Assembly: GCA_035574315.1 (NCBI GenBank)
Contig: DATLYW010000028.1
Coordinates: forward strand, 1 to 64,000
Length of the DNA: 64,000 nucleotides
Direction of reading: 5' to 3'
From: Candidatus Zixiibacteriota bacterium
GTDB lineage: Bacteria; Desulfobacterota; Binatia; UBA9968
Each line of letters opens with the position of its first letter. Positions within the stretch are counted from its first letter, which is position 1. Below, piece by piece: positions 17,832 through 25,860 of the stretch. The position numbers and the translations under genes were made by a program. The notes below the pieces were generated by a model. The model was not told where the DNA came from and ran no database searches. It worked only from the letters and a program-made list of their open reading frames with translations.

Positions 17832-18464
17832 ATGGATGCGACAGACCGGACCGCTGCCTATGATGTGACCTCGCTGGACGATCTCGCGAAGATTTACGCC
17901 AGGCCGTCGCCCCGCATCGCCACCAAGGAGACCGACTACATCACCGAGGTCGGGCGCGCCTTCATCGCGGCATCGCCGTTCCTGGTGCTCGCCACCTCGA
18001 ACGGAACCAGCCTCGACTGTTCGCCCAAGGGCGATGCGCCGGGCTTCGTGCAGCTGCTCGACGAGCGCACCCTGCTCATCCCCGACCGGCCCGGCAACAA
18101 CCGCATCGACGGGATGAAGAACCTGATCGTCAACCCGAAGGTCGGTATCATTTCCATGGTCCCGGGATCGAACGAAACCTACCGCGTGAATGGAACCGCG
18201 AGGATCAGCACGGACCCGGAGTTGCTGAAGCGATTCGAGGTTTGCGGCAAGCTGCCGCGCGTGGTCATCGTGGTCACCGTCGAGGAAGCCTTCAACCACT
18301 GCCCCAAGGCGTTGATCCGGGCGAAGCTGTGGGATGCGGCGGCGCGGCCGAGCGGGGCGCCGACGCACGGCGACTTCGCCGCTGCCCGTGACGGCAAAGA
18401 CGCTGCCTACGCCAGGGAATACAACGAGAAATACGCCGAGCGCCTGAAAACCGAGCTGTACTGA
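17832..18464 (+). CDS. Pyridoxamine 5'-phosphate oxidase-like FMN flavoprotein (MSMEG_1061 type)
   Basis: A 210-residue split-barrel flavoprotein. Family marks are EVGRAFIAASPFLVLATSNG near residue 40-58, DCSPKGDAPGFV (62-73), LLIPDRPGNNRIDGMKNL (FMN phosphate binding) and GIISMVPGSNETYRVNGTA. This group is named after M. smegmatis MSMEG_1061 and is distinct from true PdxH; members reduce various substrates or use F420/FMN. AAAGGGGAGC precedes the ATG. It is monocistronic, with no neighbour that suggests a substrate. Confidence 0.85.
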   Translation: MDATDRTAAYDVTSLDDLAKIYARPSPRIATKETDYITEVGRAFIAASPFLVLATSNGTSLDCSPKGDAPGFVQLLDERTLLIPDRPGNNRIDGMKNLIVNPKVGIISMVPGSNETYRVNGTARISTDPELLKRFEVCGKLPRVVIVVTVEEAFNHCPKALIRAKLWDAAARPSGAPTHGDFAAARDGKDAAYAREYNEKYAERLKTELY

Positions 18465-18479
18465 ACGGCCCGGCACGGC

Positions 18480-18745
18480 GGGAACGGAAAACCGCCTTCG
18501 GCGTCGTTCAAAGCTCACCGCACGGCGTGGCTGACCGAGGACCGGCGACCGAAGACGGCACGAACGGAAGTTGCGGATCGCGATTCGTGGATCGCGAAAA
18601 AATTTGTCTTCGGGTTCCTGGTCCTTACCTCGAACTTTCGAACCGCCCTGAAGTGGCTTCACCGCCGCGCTCCGCGCGGCCACGGCTTGAACGTAGCGCA
18701 GCAGTTGAACGGCTTGAGCCGCCGCTTTGCGGTGCGTGGCCGCGA
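18480..18745. repeat. Composite intergenic repeat, copy 6
   Basis: GACCGAGGACCGGCGACCG with GGCACGAACGGAAG (18532-18570) is the GACCG arm. CCACGGCTTGAACGTAGCG and AGTTGAACGGCTTGAGCC (18680-18720) form the inverted 9-nt arm. It fills the gap between two convergent genes. Confidence 0.7.
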
Positions 18746-18760
18746 AGCGGCTTCCTGTTC

Positions 18761-19810
18761 CTATTTCTGCCCGATCTGCTTCAGTAGCTTCTCCCAGTGT
18801 TCGATGTCCTTTTCGTATCTCTCCGTTGTGAGCCCGTGCTCCGGCCGCCAGCGCTTGAACGGTTGCTGCCTGGTCGCGCTGCCGTAGCGGAACTTTTCCA
18901 GGACCTTCTGTCCGTCCGGACTCAGGAGAAAGTCGGCCATGAGAACCGCACCGTGGGGATGCGGGGGTCTGAGCGCGATCGCCGCGCTCCCGACGTTGTT
19001 GGGCACGAGATCCATCGGGACCCATTCGACTGGCGCGCCTTTCGACGCCGCGAGCCATGTGTGGCTCTGGAAGATCGCCGGCGAGGCGGCGACCTCGCCG
19101 GAGGCGATCACGTTGACGAGCGCCGGAGCGTCGAGGCTGTAGAGCTTGATTTGCTGCTCCTTCAGCTTCCTTAAGAACTCTTCCCCCCTGGACTTGATCA
19201 TCGCGCCGATGGCCCGGGTTCCGGACGCTCCTCCCAGCGGCATGCCCATCTTGCCTTTGAGGTCCGGGTGGAGAAGGCCGTCGAAATTCTTGGGCACCGC
19301 GGCGGCCGGCAGGAGGTTCTTGTTGTAGGTAAAGCCGATGTAGGATTCGCGGGCGAGCGCCCAGTAGTAGAGCCCGTTTCCCGCCGGCTCCTTGGCGTCG
19401 TCGGGATAGGCTTTGAGCATCGGTGAATTGTAAGGCTGGAGCAGCCGGGAGTCGCGCATGAACATCAGGTTGCCCTCGGTGGTCTCGATCGTGTCCACGA
19501 GATAACGCCCGGCTTTGTACTCTTCGGTCATGCGGACGAACAGGTCGGCGCCGCCGGCGCGGTAGACCTCGACCTTAACGCCGGGGTATTTGGCTTCAAA
19601 GGCCGTGATGAGCGCTTTGTACGAACCGCCGGCGAGCGAGGTGTACCACATCAACTTTCCTTCGGCCTTGGCGCCGGCGTAGAGCATCTGCTCTCGGTCC
19701 GCGCCCATGTAGCTCACCAGCTCGGTCAGGCTCGCCGGCTTGCGCGTCTGCACCCAGGCCAGCGACGGAGAAAGGAAAAGGGCGAAAAGGATCAGTGCGA
19801 CGACTCTCAT
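18761..19810 (-). CDS. Extracellular solute-binding protein, iron(III)/spermidine-type
   Basis: A 349-residue protein with a signal peptide (VVALILFALFLSPSLAWVQ) and the AfuA/FbpA-like fold: GAKAEGKLMWYTSLAGG (the first strand of this family) and FEAKYPGVKVEVYRAGG, then the hinge region YNKNLLPAAAVPKNFDGLL and HPHGAVLMADFLLSPDGQ. The ATG at 19810 lies eight bases after GGAGG and is preferred over an in-frame TTG two codons upstream. Many relatives bind ferric ions or small organic anions; the ligand is open. No ABC permease is adjacent. Confidence 0.85.
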   Translation of the reverse strand: MRVVALILFALFLSPSLAWVQTRKPASLTELVSYMGADREQMLYAGAKAEGKLMWYTSLAGGSYKALITAFEAKYPGVKVEVYRAGGADLFVRMTEEYKAGRYLVDTIETTEGNLMFMRDSRLLQPYNSPMLKAYPDDAKEPAGNGLYYWALARESYIGFTYNKNLLPAAAVPKNFDGLLHPDLKGKMGMPLGGASGTRAIGAMIKSRGEEFLRKLKEQQIKLYSLDAPALVNVIASGEVAASPAIFQSHTWLAASKGAPVEWVPMDLVPNNVGSAAIALRPPHPHGAVLMADFLLSPDGQKVLEKFRYGSATRQQPFKRWRPEHGLTTERYEKDIEHWEKLLKQIGQK

Positions 19811-19934
19811 TTTCAAGCCCTCCTGGACGGGTAGGGATTCGCGCTAGCCGCCCTATATCGCCGCCGGAGGTTCGAGTCAACGCGATCCTGCGGCTTTGAA
19901 CCAGCAGATCCGGCTCTGCGGCAGGCGGGTGGGA

Positions 19935-20180
19935 CCGCCTTCGGCGCCGTTCAAACCCCCGCAGCGAAAGAACGAATCGCGGGAAAAATGCAGAAGCCAC
20001 GGGAAGAGAACGATTCCTCCCGCAAAGACGCGAAGGCCGCAAAGAAAAGACCGGGCCCGAGAGCGACGGACCGGAGGCCGAAGGTCCGCACGAACTAAAA
20101 CCGGGAACTGGAAACCGCCCTGGGGCGACCGTTCAAACCGTTCGAACGGTTCGAGCGGTTCAAGCCGTACGAGCGCGGTC
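19935..20180. repeat. Composite intergenic repeat, copy 7
   Basis: The GACCG arm (GCGACGGACCGGAGGCCG, then ACTAAAACCGGGAACTGG, 20065-20115) is followed by the 9-nt arm (GTTCAAACC, GTTCGAACG, GTTCGAGCG, GTTCAAGCC, 20130-20166). Arm order is reversed relative to copies 1, 11 and 12. Confidence 0.75.
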
Positions 20181-20332
20181 CCCGCATGGCGGTTCAAGGA
20201 GAAACGAAGAATCGAGTTTCTCGTAATCCGCAATCCGAAGTTTACGCACTGCTCACTGCTTTCTCTTCACTGCTGAGTCACTGGAGAAACCCCCGGACTC
20301 GGCCGTTGCGCCTCGTTCGGGGAACCTCCACG

Positions 20333-20350
20333 TTTCGAGAATTCTCGAAA
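20333..20350. repeat. Second copy of the TTTCGAGAATTCTCGAAA palindrome
   Basis: The 18-base core is identical to the centre of the palindrome at 13582-13613, while the outer bases of the arms no longer match. It is followed, as there, by GGTCGCT and CCCGTT-type repeat DNA in the matching orientation, so both belong to one larger repeated element. Confidence 0.7.
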
Positions 20351-20566
20351 GGCGGAAAGGACGAAGTCGCGAGCAGAGGGTCGCTCCGGTCCCGTTGGGC
20401 CGCTCCGCGGCCGTTCAAGTTCGAGGAAAAACCCGGAACCAGAAACCGGGAGTCAGGAACCAGGCCACGCCGGGAGGCCGTCTGGAACTGGCCCGGACCC
20501 GCCTGCTAGGCTCCAAAGGAAGGCCGATCGAACCTGCAGCCTTCGGCCGTGAGAAGGAGGACCCCT

Positions 20567-21082
20567 ATGTTTTTCCTTTCAGTTCTCTGTTCTCTGTTCG
20601 TGGCTTCATCCGTCGCCGCCGCAAACCAGACATGGACCGTTCGCCCCGGCGACAACCTCGAGATCGTCTCGATGACTCTGCAGATCCCGCAGGAAGAAAT
20701 CAGGCGCCACAATCCCGGGATCTCCGAGACCGGTCTCCAAATCGGCCAAAGGCTCAAGCTGCCGCTTCGTTCCTACCCGGAAAGCGCCGGGCTCGAACGG
20801 GACCTCGACGAAAAGGCCTCGCGAATCGCGGACCTCGAAAGCAGGCAGAGCGATCTGGAGAACCGGCTCGCAGGCGCGCAATCACGGCTCCGCTGGCATC
20901 CGGTCTGGTTCTGGGGGTTCTGGATCTGTTTCGGCGTTATCGCGTTCATAACGGCCGGCTCCTTTTGGATTTTCCGCCAGACGCATCCGAAGGTTCTCGA
21001 AAAACCGCGCGAACGGACCATCGAGGACCTGAAAGCGAGCCAGACGCGGCTTCGGTCCTCGTTCTCGTTCGATGCTCGATGA
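20567..21082 (+). CDS. LysM-domain protein with coiled coil and C-terminal membrane segment
   Basis: A 171-residue protein: signal peptide (FFLSVLCSLFVASSVAAA), LysM domain at about 22-68 (TWTVRPGDNLEIVSMTL, then NPGISETGLQIGQRLKLP), a short heptad-rich helix (LERDLDEKASRIADLESRQSD), one membrane helix (VWFWGFWICFGVIAFITAG) and a basic tail of about 30 residues. LysM binds peptidoglycan glycan chains, so the domain is likely outside and the tail inside the cytoplasm. The ATG at 20567 with GAAGGAGGA nine bases upstream is clearly better than the GTG at 20549. It stands alone between repeats. Confidence 0.75.
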   Translation: MFFLSVLCSLFVASSVAAANQTWTVRPGDNLEIVSMTLQIPQEEIRRHNPGISETGLQIGQRLKLPLRSYPESAGLERDLDEKASRIADLESRQSDLENRLAGAQSRLRWHPVWFWGFWICFGVIAFITAGSFWIFRQTHPKVLEKPRERTIEDLKASQTRLRSSFSFDAR

Positions 21083-21084
21083 AG

Positions 21085-21185
21085 AAGGCCGAGGACGGGC
21101 AGACCGAGGACCGGGGCCCGAAAACCGGGAAAGACCGCCTTCGACGGCGTTCAAACCGTTCGACTAGCTCAAACCGCGCCGCCGA
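21085..21185 (+). repeat. Composite intergenic repeat, copy 8
   Basis: GAGGACGGGCAGACCGAGG, AAAACCGGGAAAGACCG and then CGTTCAAACCGTTCGACTAGC. It begins directly after the LysM stop codon. Confidence 0.7.
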
Positions 21186-21321
21186 AGCCGCGGGGATACA
21201 AAGCGGTTTGCTTTAGAGTGTCAACCATTTACCCGCATTTGCGCGGTTTGAATTGTCAAGGATTTGCTCGGCTTTTCTACTGCTGACTGGTGCGCTTCGC
21301 CGTTCGGAAGCCTTCCATTCC

Positions 21322-22248
21322 CTATTCGTTGATCTCACCCTTCCCGCCTCCAACCGCCACCAGGAGTCTCTCCGCCAGGATCGAGATCGCCTCCCGCATA
21401 ACGAGCTTCTTCAGCCATTTTTTCGGTATTCCGGATTCGCCGTAGTAGGCGCCAGCCACCTGGCCGCAAACTGCCGCGGTCGTGTCGGCGTCGTCTCCGA
21501 GATTGGCCGCCTTTAAAATCGCGGCCTCGAACGTGTCCGTTCGCAGGAAACACCAGAGGGCGGCCTCCAGACTTTCGATCACATAACCCGTGCCACGAAT
21601 CTCGGCGATCGATTTATCCCGATACGTGCCCCTCGCGATGATCGCGATCGTCGGCTCGCCGATCCAGGACCCTTCTCCACCGAAAAGAACGTCTTCTTTC
21701 CGTGTCCCGGCAAGCGCGCAGCATATCACACCAGCCAGCAGACGGCACGCGTCGATGCACTCTGGAGCGGCGTGCGTGGTCCGCGAGCTTTCTGCAGCGT
21801 AGTGAGTCGCCGCACCCACGTCGGGATAGTAGAACAGCGGCACGGGAGCAAGCCGCATGATCGACCCATTGCCCGCAGAATATGGGCTTGTGAGACCGGC
21901 AAGGGGATCGCCGGTTTGCATGTAACGCCGGAGCGCAGCCGCCACCGTATTGCCGATGTCAAAGCAACGTCCGTTGCTGCTCAGATATCCTTCCTTCCAC
22001 CATCGGCAATAGCGATCCATCTGATCCTTCGGGTCGAAGCCGTTTTTCTCCACCAGACTGGTCGCCAAACACAGAGCCATTGAGGTGTCGTCGGTCCACT
22101 CGCCGGGTCTGAGTCGAAACGGTCCTCCGCCGACCATGTCGCGGATCGGTTTGAACGACCCCGGCTCCTTGAACTCCAGAGCCGTACCGACCGCATCTCC
22201 GACGGCGAGCCCCAACAGACAGCCACGAAAACGATCCCTGATATCCAT
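21322..22248 (-). CDS. ADP-ribosylglycohydrolase family protein (ARG/DraG-like)
   Basis: A 308-residue all-helical enzyme of the ADP-ribosylglycohydrolase family, which removes ADP-ribose from proteins or processes free ADP-ribose derivatives using two metal ions. Metal-binding motifs are intact: GLAVGDAVGTALEF (13-26), WTDDTSMAL (51-59), GNGSIMRLAP in the middle and LGDDADTTAAVCGQ near the end. The frame opens at 22440, but the ATG at 22246-22248 (MDIRDRFRGCLLG) matches the family start. It is divergent from the 22686 gene, with a palindrome between them, and is close to an ARPP-1 gene, a partner known from NAD-linked gene neighbourhoods. Confidence 0.9.
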   Translation of the reverse strand: MDIRDRFRGCLLGLAVGDAVGTALEFKEPGSFKPIRDMVGGGPFRLRPGEWTDDTSMALCLATSLVEKNGFDPKDQMDRYCRWWKEGYLSSNGRCFDIGNTVAAALRRYMQTGDPLAGLTSPYSAGNGSIMRLAPVPLFYYPDVGAATHYAAESSRTTHAAPECIDACRLLAGVICCALAGTRKEDVLFGGEGSWIGEPTIAIIARGTYRDKSIAEIRGTGYVIESLEAALWCFLRTDTFEAAILKAANLGDDADTTAAVCGQVAGAYYGESGIPKKWLKKLVMREAISILAERLLVAVGGGKGEINE

Positions 22249-22685
22249 GTATCCAGCCCCAAGCCTTTTCGCCGAAGCGTAGCAAATTTTCGATTGAGAC
22301 GAGAGCAGCGCCGGTCCGGGTAGCGCGAGCCCCCCTCTGCACGAGGTTCCGAAGACGGTCGCCTCCACGATTCTGCGTTTGATGACGTTCTCGGCCCCCG
22401 TCGCCAAGGACACGAAATCGTTCGTTTCCGCTAAGACCACAGAATCCGCTGAAATGTGATAACTGGACCGTGACGTATTCTGTCACACCCGCGTGTCAGC
22501 GCTCGCGGCCCGGCGGAACCGGCTACTACCCACAAAAGAACAGGAATTTATCCCGGACGTCCATGCGAAGTCGTTCCGCTTCGAGACCCGGAGAAACAAA
22601 AATTGCCGGCGAGAACCCGTGGAAAATTCCTTGCTGCTAAAGCCAATTATCTATAAGATTCGGGCCGAACCGGAGGTCAGCTGCA
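22249..22685. other. Divergent intergenic region of ARG / ferredoxin-fold-like genes
   Basis: No gene is supported here. It carries the palindrome at 22470-22486 and, just before 22686, the ribosome site GGAGG. The stretch 22540-22660 is A/T-richer than the surroundings, as expected of promoter DNA, but I find no consensus -35/-10 pair. Confidence 0.5.
22470..22486. promoter_or_regulatory. Palindromic site A, likely WYL-regulator operator
   Basis: GTGAC, seven bases GTATTCT, GTCAC. The same site with one base changed in 17 occurs at 24375-24391 in the same orientation, and the similarity continues about 10 bases to the right (CGTGT). It lies between the divergent ARG and 22686 genes. Confidence 0.65.
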
Positions 22686-23291
22686 GTGTCCGACGCGTGG
22701 ATAAACCGTCTCGTCGTGTCCGGACCCGCTGCGGACGTGCGCGCATTTGCGAAAGCTGCGGTCGGCTTCGAGCCTCCGGACTTCGACAGTCCGTCCGATA
22801 AGCCGGTAAAGGTCGGACTCTCCCTCGGCACGCTCTACGAGCTGCTCCCGTCAAGGGCGAAGAGGCGCGTACCGCCGGTGGAAGACGAGCCAGCCGATCT
22901 CGTCTGCGAGCGCCTGGTCGTCGGAAAGACCGGTAACGCGGAAAAGATCTACCGGTTCCAGCTGGCCGCGTACGAGCCGGATCTGCTCCTGACCGCGGTC
23001 TCGAGGCTCTTTCCGCGTCTCGTTTTCGTGCTGGGCTGGGTCGCTCCGGCAGTCGATGAGGCGGCCAGCAAGCTGATACGAAACGGAACAGTCCGGCGCT
23101 ATCGCATGCCCGGCAAGCGCCTCCATGAGATCTACGCCGCCAGGTATGAAGAATGGGGCGAAGACTGCCTCGACGCCGATATCGAAGGCGACTGGATGGC
23201 GCTCGACGAGGTCGTCGAGCACTGGCGCGACTGCCTGCCGCCGATGAAAGCACCGAAACGGCGACGAAATCGTCGCGTCCGGTCTCCCTGA
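22686..23291 (+). CDS. Uncharacterised protein, possible YubB-type ferredoxin-like fold
   Basis: A 201-residue protein I cannot name. The start NRLVVSGPAADVRAFAKAA and the later VSRLFPRLVFVLGWVAP resemble the YubB/DUF1281 ferredoxin-like proteins of plasmids and phages, in which a first strand NRLxVxG is followed by a helix. The C-terminal third is charged (residues 160-190, acidic) and ends in a basic stretch KRRRNRRVR that could bind nucleic acid. The GTG start at 22686 follows GGAGG at nine bases. It is followed after 40 bases by the WYL regulator gene, so they form a unit. The fold call is tentative. Confidence 0.5.
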   Translation: MSDAWINRLVVSGPAADVRAFAKAAVGFEPPDFDSPSDKPVKVGLSLGTLYELLPSRAKRRVPPVEDEPADLVCERLVVGKTGNAEKIYRFQLAAYEPDLLLTAVSRLFPRLVFVLGWVAPAVDEAASKLIRNGTVRRYRMPGKRLHEIYAARYEEWGEDCLDADIEGDWMALDEVVEHWRDCLPPMKAPKRRRNRRVRSP

Positions 23292-23331
23292 GAACCGCTC
23301 TTACGGCCCTCGGCTTTGGTCGATCGAAGAG

Positions 23332-24354
23332 ATGCGGTTTCCCGGCGCAGACGCTAATCGTATGGGACGAAGAGCGAAGCAATTCAGCCAGGCCGAACGC
23401 CTGGGGATCATGATGCGCGCTCTCGCGGCGCGCTCGTGGACGATCAACGACCTCGCGCAGGAACTCGGCGTCACACGCCGCCAGGTTTACCGCGACCTCG
23501 GTCACATCGAGAAGGAAGGCCACCCGCTGATCCACGACGAAGGCGCCGACGAGCGAACCTGGCGGCTGCCCCTCGGCTATAAAGGCCTGCGGCCGATCAC
23601 GCTGACGCCTCTCGAGCTGATGTCGCTCTATCTCGCCCGGAGCCACCTCGCCTATCTCGCAGGAACGCCGTTCGTGGCCGATCTGGACGGCGTCTTCGCC
23701 AAGATCACGTCCGGCCTCCCGCAGCGCACGATCAATCATCTCGAGCGCATCGGCCGCTGTTTTCTCCCGCTCTTGCGGCCCCTTCGCCGATACGACCAGC
23801 AGCCCGAGGTGCTCAAGATTTTACAAAAAGCTCTTCTGCTGCAGAAAACCGCTGTGATCCGGCACCAGAGGCCGGACCGCGGCAGGGAGGCCGAGCACAG
23901 GGTCGACTCCTACGCGCTGCGGCTGTATCAAAACGGGCTCTACCTGGTCGCCTACTCCCACACTGCGGCGCAGCATCGGTCGTTCGCCGTGGAGCGCATC
24001 CGGCACGCCGAGCTGACCGGAGACACTTTCGCCGTCCGCGACGACTTCTCTCCCGAGAAGCTCGACGAGAGCTTCGGCGTGACGGAAGAGGAGCCGCAGC
24101 GGATCCGCATCAGGATCGCGCGCGAGGCCGCCCACTTCGTGCGGGAACGCCAGTACCACCCCACGCAGACGATCGAGGAGGCGGGCAACGGTGACGTGAT
24201 CGTCGCCATGCGCGCCGGAGGCGTGGACGAGATCGCCTCCTGGATCCTCTCCTGGGGCGAGAAAGCGGTCGCCCTCGAGCCTCCCGCCCTGGTCGAAGCC
24301 GTTCGCCGCAAGCTCGCTTCCGCCCTCGCCCAGTACTCTCCCAAAATCCGCTGA
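23332..24354 (+). CDS. WYL-domain transcriptional regulator with N-terminal HTH
   Basis: A 340-residue protein: winged HTH at about residues 20-75 (WTINDLAQELGVTRRQVYRDL), a central helical region, a WYL domain at about 195-250 (YALRLYQNGLYLVAYSH, then RSFAVERIRHAEL) and a WCX C-terminal extension (EEPQRIRIRIAREAAHFVRER to the end). WYL domains sense ligands such as single-stranded DNA or nucleotides and control DNA-damage and phage-defence genes (PafBC, DriD, BrxR and CapW are known examples). The WYL tripeptide is LYL here. The ATG at 23362 (MGRRAKQFSQ) is an alternative start. Two copies of a palindrome flank this two-gene unit. Confidence 0.88.
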   Translation: MRFPGADANRMGRRAKQFSQAERLGIMMRALAARSWTINDLAQELGVTRRQVYRDLGHIEKEGHPLIHDEGADERTWRLPLGYKGLRPITLTPLELMSLYLARSHLAYLAGTPFVADLDGVFAKITSGLPQRTINHLERIGRCFLPLLRPLRRYDQQPEVLKILQKALLLQKTAVIRHQRPDRGREAEHRVDSYALRLYQNGLYLVAYSHTAAQHRSFAVERIRHAELTGDTFAVRDDFSPEKLDESFGVTEEEPQRIRIRIAREAAHFVRERQYHPTQTIEEAGNGDVIVAMRAGGVDEIASWILSWGEKAVALEPPALVEAVRRKLASALAQYSPKIR

Positions 24355-24374
24355 CTTGTCGCCAACTTGGCGGT

Positions 24375-24391
24375 GTGACCTATTCTGTCAC
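24375..24391. promoter_or_regulatory. Palindromic site B, likely WYL-regulator operator
   Basis: GTGAC, CTATTCT, GTCAC, 20 bases after the WYL stop and upstream of the Cys-rich and ARPP-1 genes. The central TATTCT could serve as a -10 element, so binding would compete with RNA polymerase. Confidence 0.65.
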
Positions 24392-24534
24392 GCTCGTGTG
24401 CTAATTTAGGGTGTTCGCAAGGGCTCGGTTGCCCGCGGAGCCGTAGGGATCTCGTTCAGCAACGGTGGCGCGGCGAGGCGGGCGGGCCGTCCCGGAGGAA
24501 GAACCGCCAAGAAAGAAAAGAAAGGAGCGTACTT

Positions 24535-24762
24535 ATGGCCCACTACTGCGAATGCCGCCGCCGTATCGTGCTGAGATCCCGCGCCCGCCGCGCTCGCCCC
24601 GGCTGGATTTACCGGCCGGGTCACGATCTCTGCGACAGGTGCTGGCGCGCTCTCGTTGCGAGACACGCCATCCAAAGACTTGTGCCCGCGCGCGAGCGGC
24701 CCATGTCGCACGGCTTCGAGCCGACGGGTGGAATCCGTCCGCCCGTTCAGCGATGGCAGTAA
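24535..24762 (+). CDS. Cys-rich miniprotein, probable zinc binding
   Basis: A 75-residue basic protein with CEC near the start (C5, C7) and CDRC (C33, C36), a spacing that suggests one zinc site. In between is an Arg-rich stretch (RRRIVLRSRARRARPG). The ATG follows AAAGGAG at a good distance, which supports real translation. It sits between palindromic site B and the ARPP-1 gene on the same strand, 57 bases apart, so is likely cotranscribed. I know no family for it. Confidence 0.55.
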   Translation: MAHYCECRRRIVLRSRARRARPGWIYRPGHDLCDRCWRALVARHAIQRLVPARERPMSHGFEPTGGIRPPVQRWQ

Positions 24763-24819
24763 CAGCCGGGCGGCAGGCGAAACCCGAGGGGACAGGGAAC
24801 GTTTCAAGGAGGATCGCCC

Positions 24820-25794
24820 ATGAAGATTTTCAGAGCCGAACGAATGGACGAGAGCCGGATAATCAGTGACACGCTCTCGCGAATCCAGTTGGGGGAGGAG
24901 ACGAGCTACGGCGGAATGACGCTCTTTCCGCTGCTCGGTGAAAGCATCGAAGTCCCCGACTACCTCACGCTCGACGAGGCGCTGGCGCGGGGCGAAGTCC
25001 GCATCACGGAGGTTTCCTCAGCGGGCAGCGTGCCGGAGCTCGCGCTCGACAACCGGAGCGACGATCCGGTGCTGCTCGTGGACGGCGAAGAGCTGATCGG
25101 CGCGAAACAGAACCGAGTCCTGAACCTCACGATTCTCGCTCCGGCGAACCGGGCGCTGACCATTCCCGTCTCCTGTGTCGAGGCGGCTCGATGGTCACGC
25201 CGATCGGCGGCGTTCACGACCTCGGGGTACGCCTATTTCGCGCGCGCAAGAGCGACGAAAACGGCCCAGGTCTCCCGTTCCCTTGGGCGCACGGGACGGG
25301 CACTATCCGACCAGCACCGTGTGTGGGAGGACGTCGCCGCCAAAGCTTCGCGCCTCGAAGCGCAATCGACGACCGCCGCCATGTTCGATATCTACCGCCG
25401 GTACGCGAAAACCGTCGACGACTACGTCGCCGCGTTCGTTCCCGCCGATCGGCAGGCGGGGGCGGCGTTCGCCATAAGCGGTGCGGTCGTCGGCCTCGAT
25501 CTGTTCGACTGCGCCGCCACCTGGCGGAAGTTGATGCCGAAGCTGATCCGCAGCTATGCCCTGGACGCGATCGAAGCGTCCGAGAAAAACGGCGAAACCA
25601 CCCCCTGCCAGGCGGTGGAGGAGCTGCTTTCTGCGGCCGCCCTGGCCGACGCGAAAAGCTTCCCGGCCGTGGGCGAGGGTCTCGACGTCCGGCTCGAGGG
25701 TCCCGATCTCGCGGGCGCGGGCTTGCTGGCGCGCGGTCGGGTGGTTCACCTGAGCGCGTTCCGCACGAAAGGCGCGCCGCAGAGCGCGGCCTGA
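24820..25794 (+). CDS. ARPP-1 family protein
   Basis: A 324-residue protein of the ARPP-1 type (ADP-ribosylglycohydrolase and rhodanese-phosphatase associated protein). Family marks: YGGMTLFPLLGE at the start, YLTLDEALARGEVRITEVS, VLLVDGEELIGAKQNRVLN (85-103), the Cys-containing PVSCVEAARW, and SDQHRVWEDVAAKASRLEAQ. The biochemical role is unproven; the family was predicted to act in NAD/ADP-ribose-linked pathways because it co-occurs with ADP-ribosylglycohydrolases, as it does here. A ribosome site AAGGAGGA lies before the ATG. AddB starts 66 bases after its stop. Confidence 0.85.
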   Translation: MKIFRAERMDESRIISDTLSRIQLGEETSYGGMTLFPLLGESIEVPDYLTLDEALARGEVRITEVSSAGSVPELALDNRSDDPVLLVDGEELIGAKQNRVLNLTILAPANRALTIPVSCVEAARWSRRSAAFTTSGYAYFARARATKTAQVSRSLGRTGRALSDQHRVWEDVAAKASRLEAQSTTAAMFDIYRRYAKTVDDYVAAFVPADRQAGAAFAISGAVVGLDLFDCAATWRKLMPKLIRSYALDAIEASEKNGETTPCQAVEELLSAAALADAKSFPAVGEGLDVRLEGPDLAGAGLLARGRVVHLSAFRTKGAPQSAA

Positions 25795-25860
25795 CCGGAT
25801 GCTCGGCCACCGAAGCGTTTTTATCTTCGGACCGGACGGCGTTAACATGTCGAGCCGAAC

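Larger units (their letters stand above)
19811..20566. other. Long repeat-rich gap without a gene
   Basis: This is the longest gene-free stretch of the window. It contains two composite repeats (19935-20180 and about 20320-20470) and the 18-bp palindrome core at 20333. Frames running through it have no ribosome sites and have repeat-derived composition. A ribosome site GAAGGAGGA at about 20553 belongs to the LysM gene. Confidence 0.6.

Noticed and set aside
17644..17868. Possible small secreted peptide with hydrophobic start
   Set aside because: TTG start, no ribosome site, overlaps the PPOX gene and a terminator hairpin.
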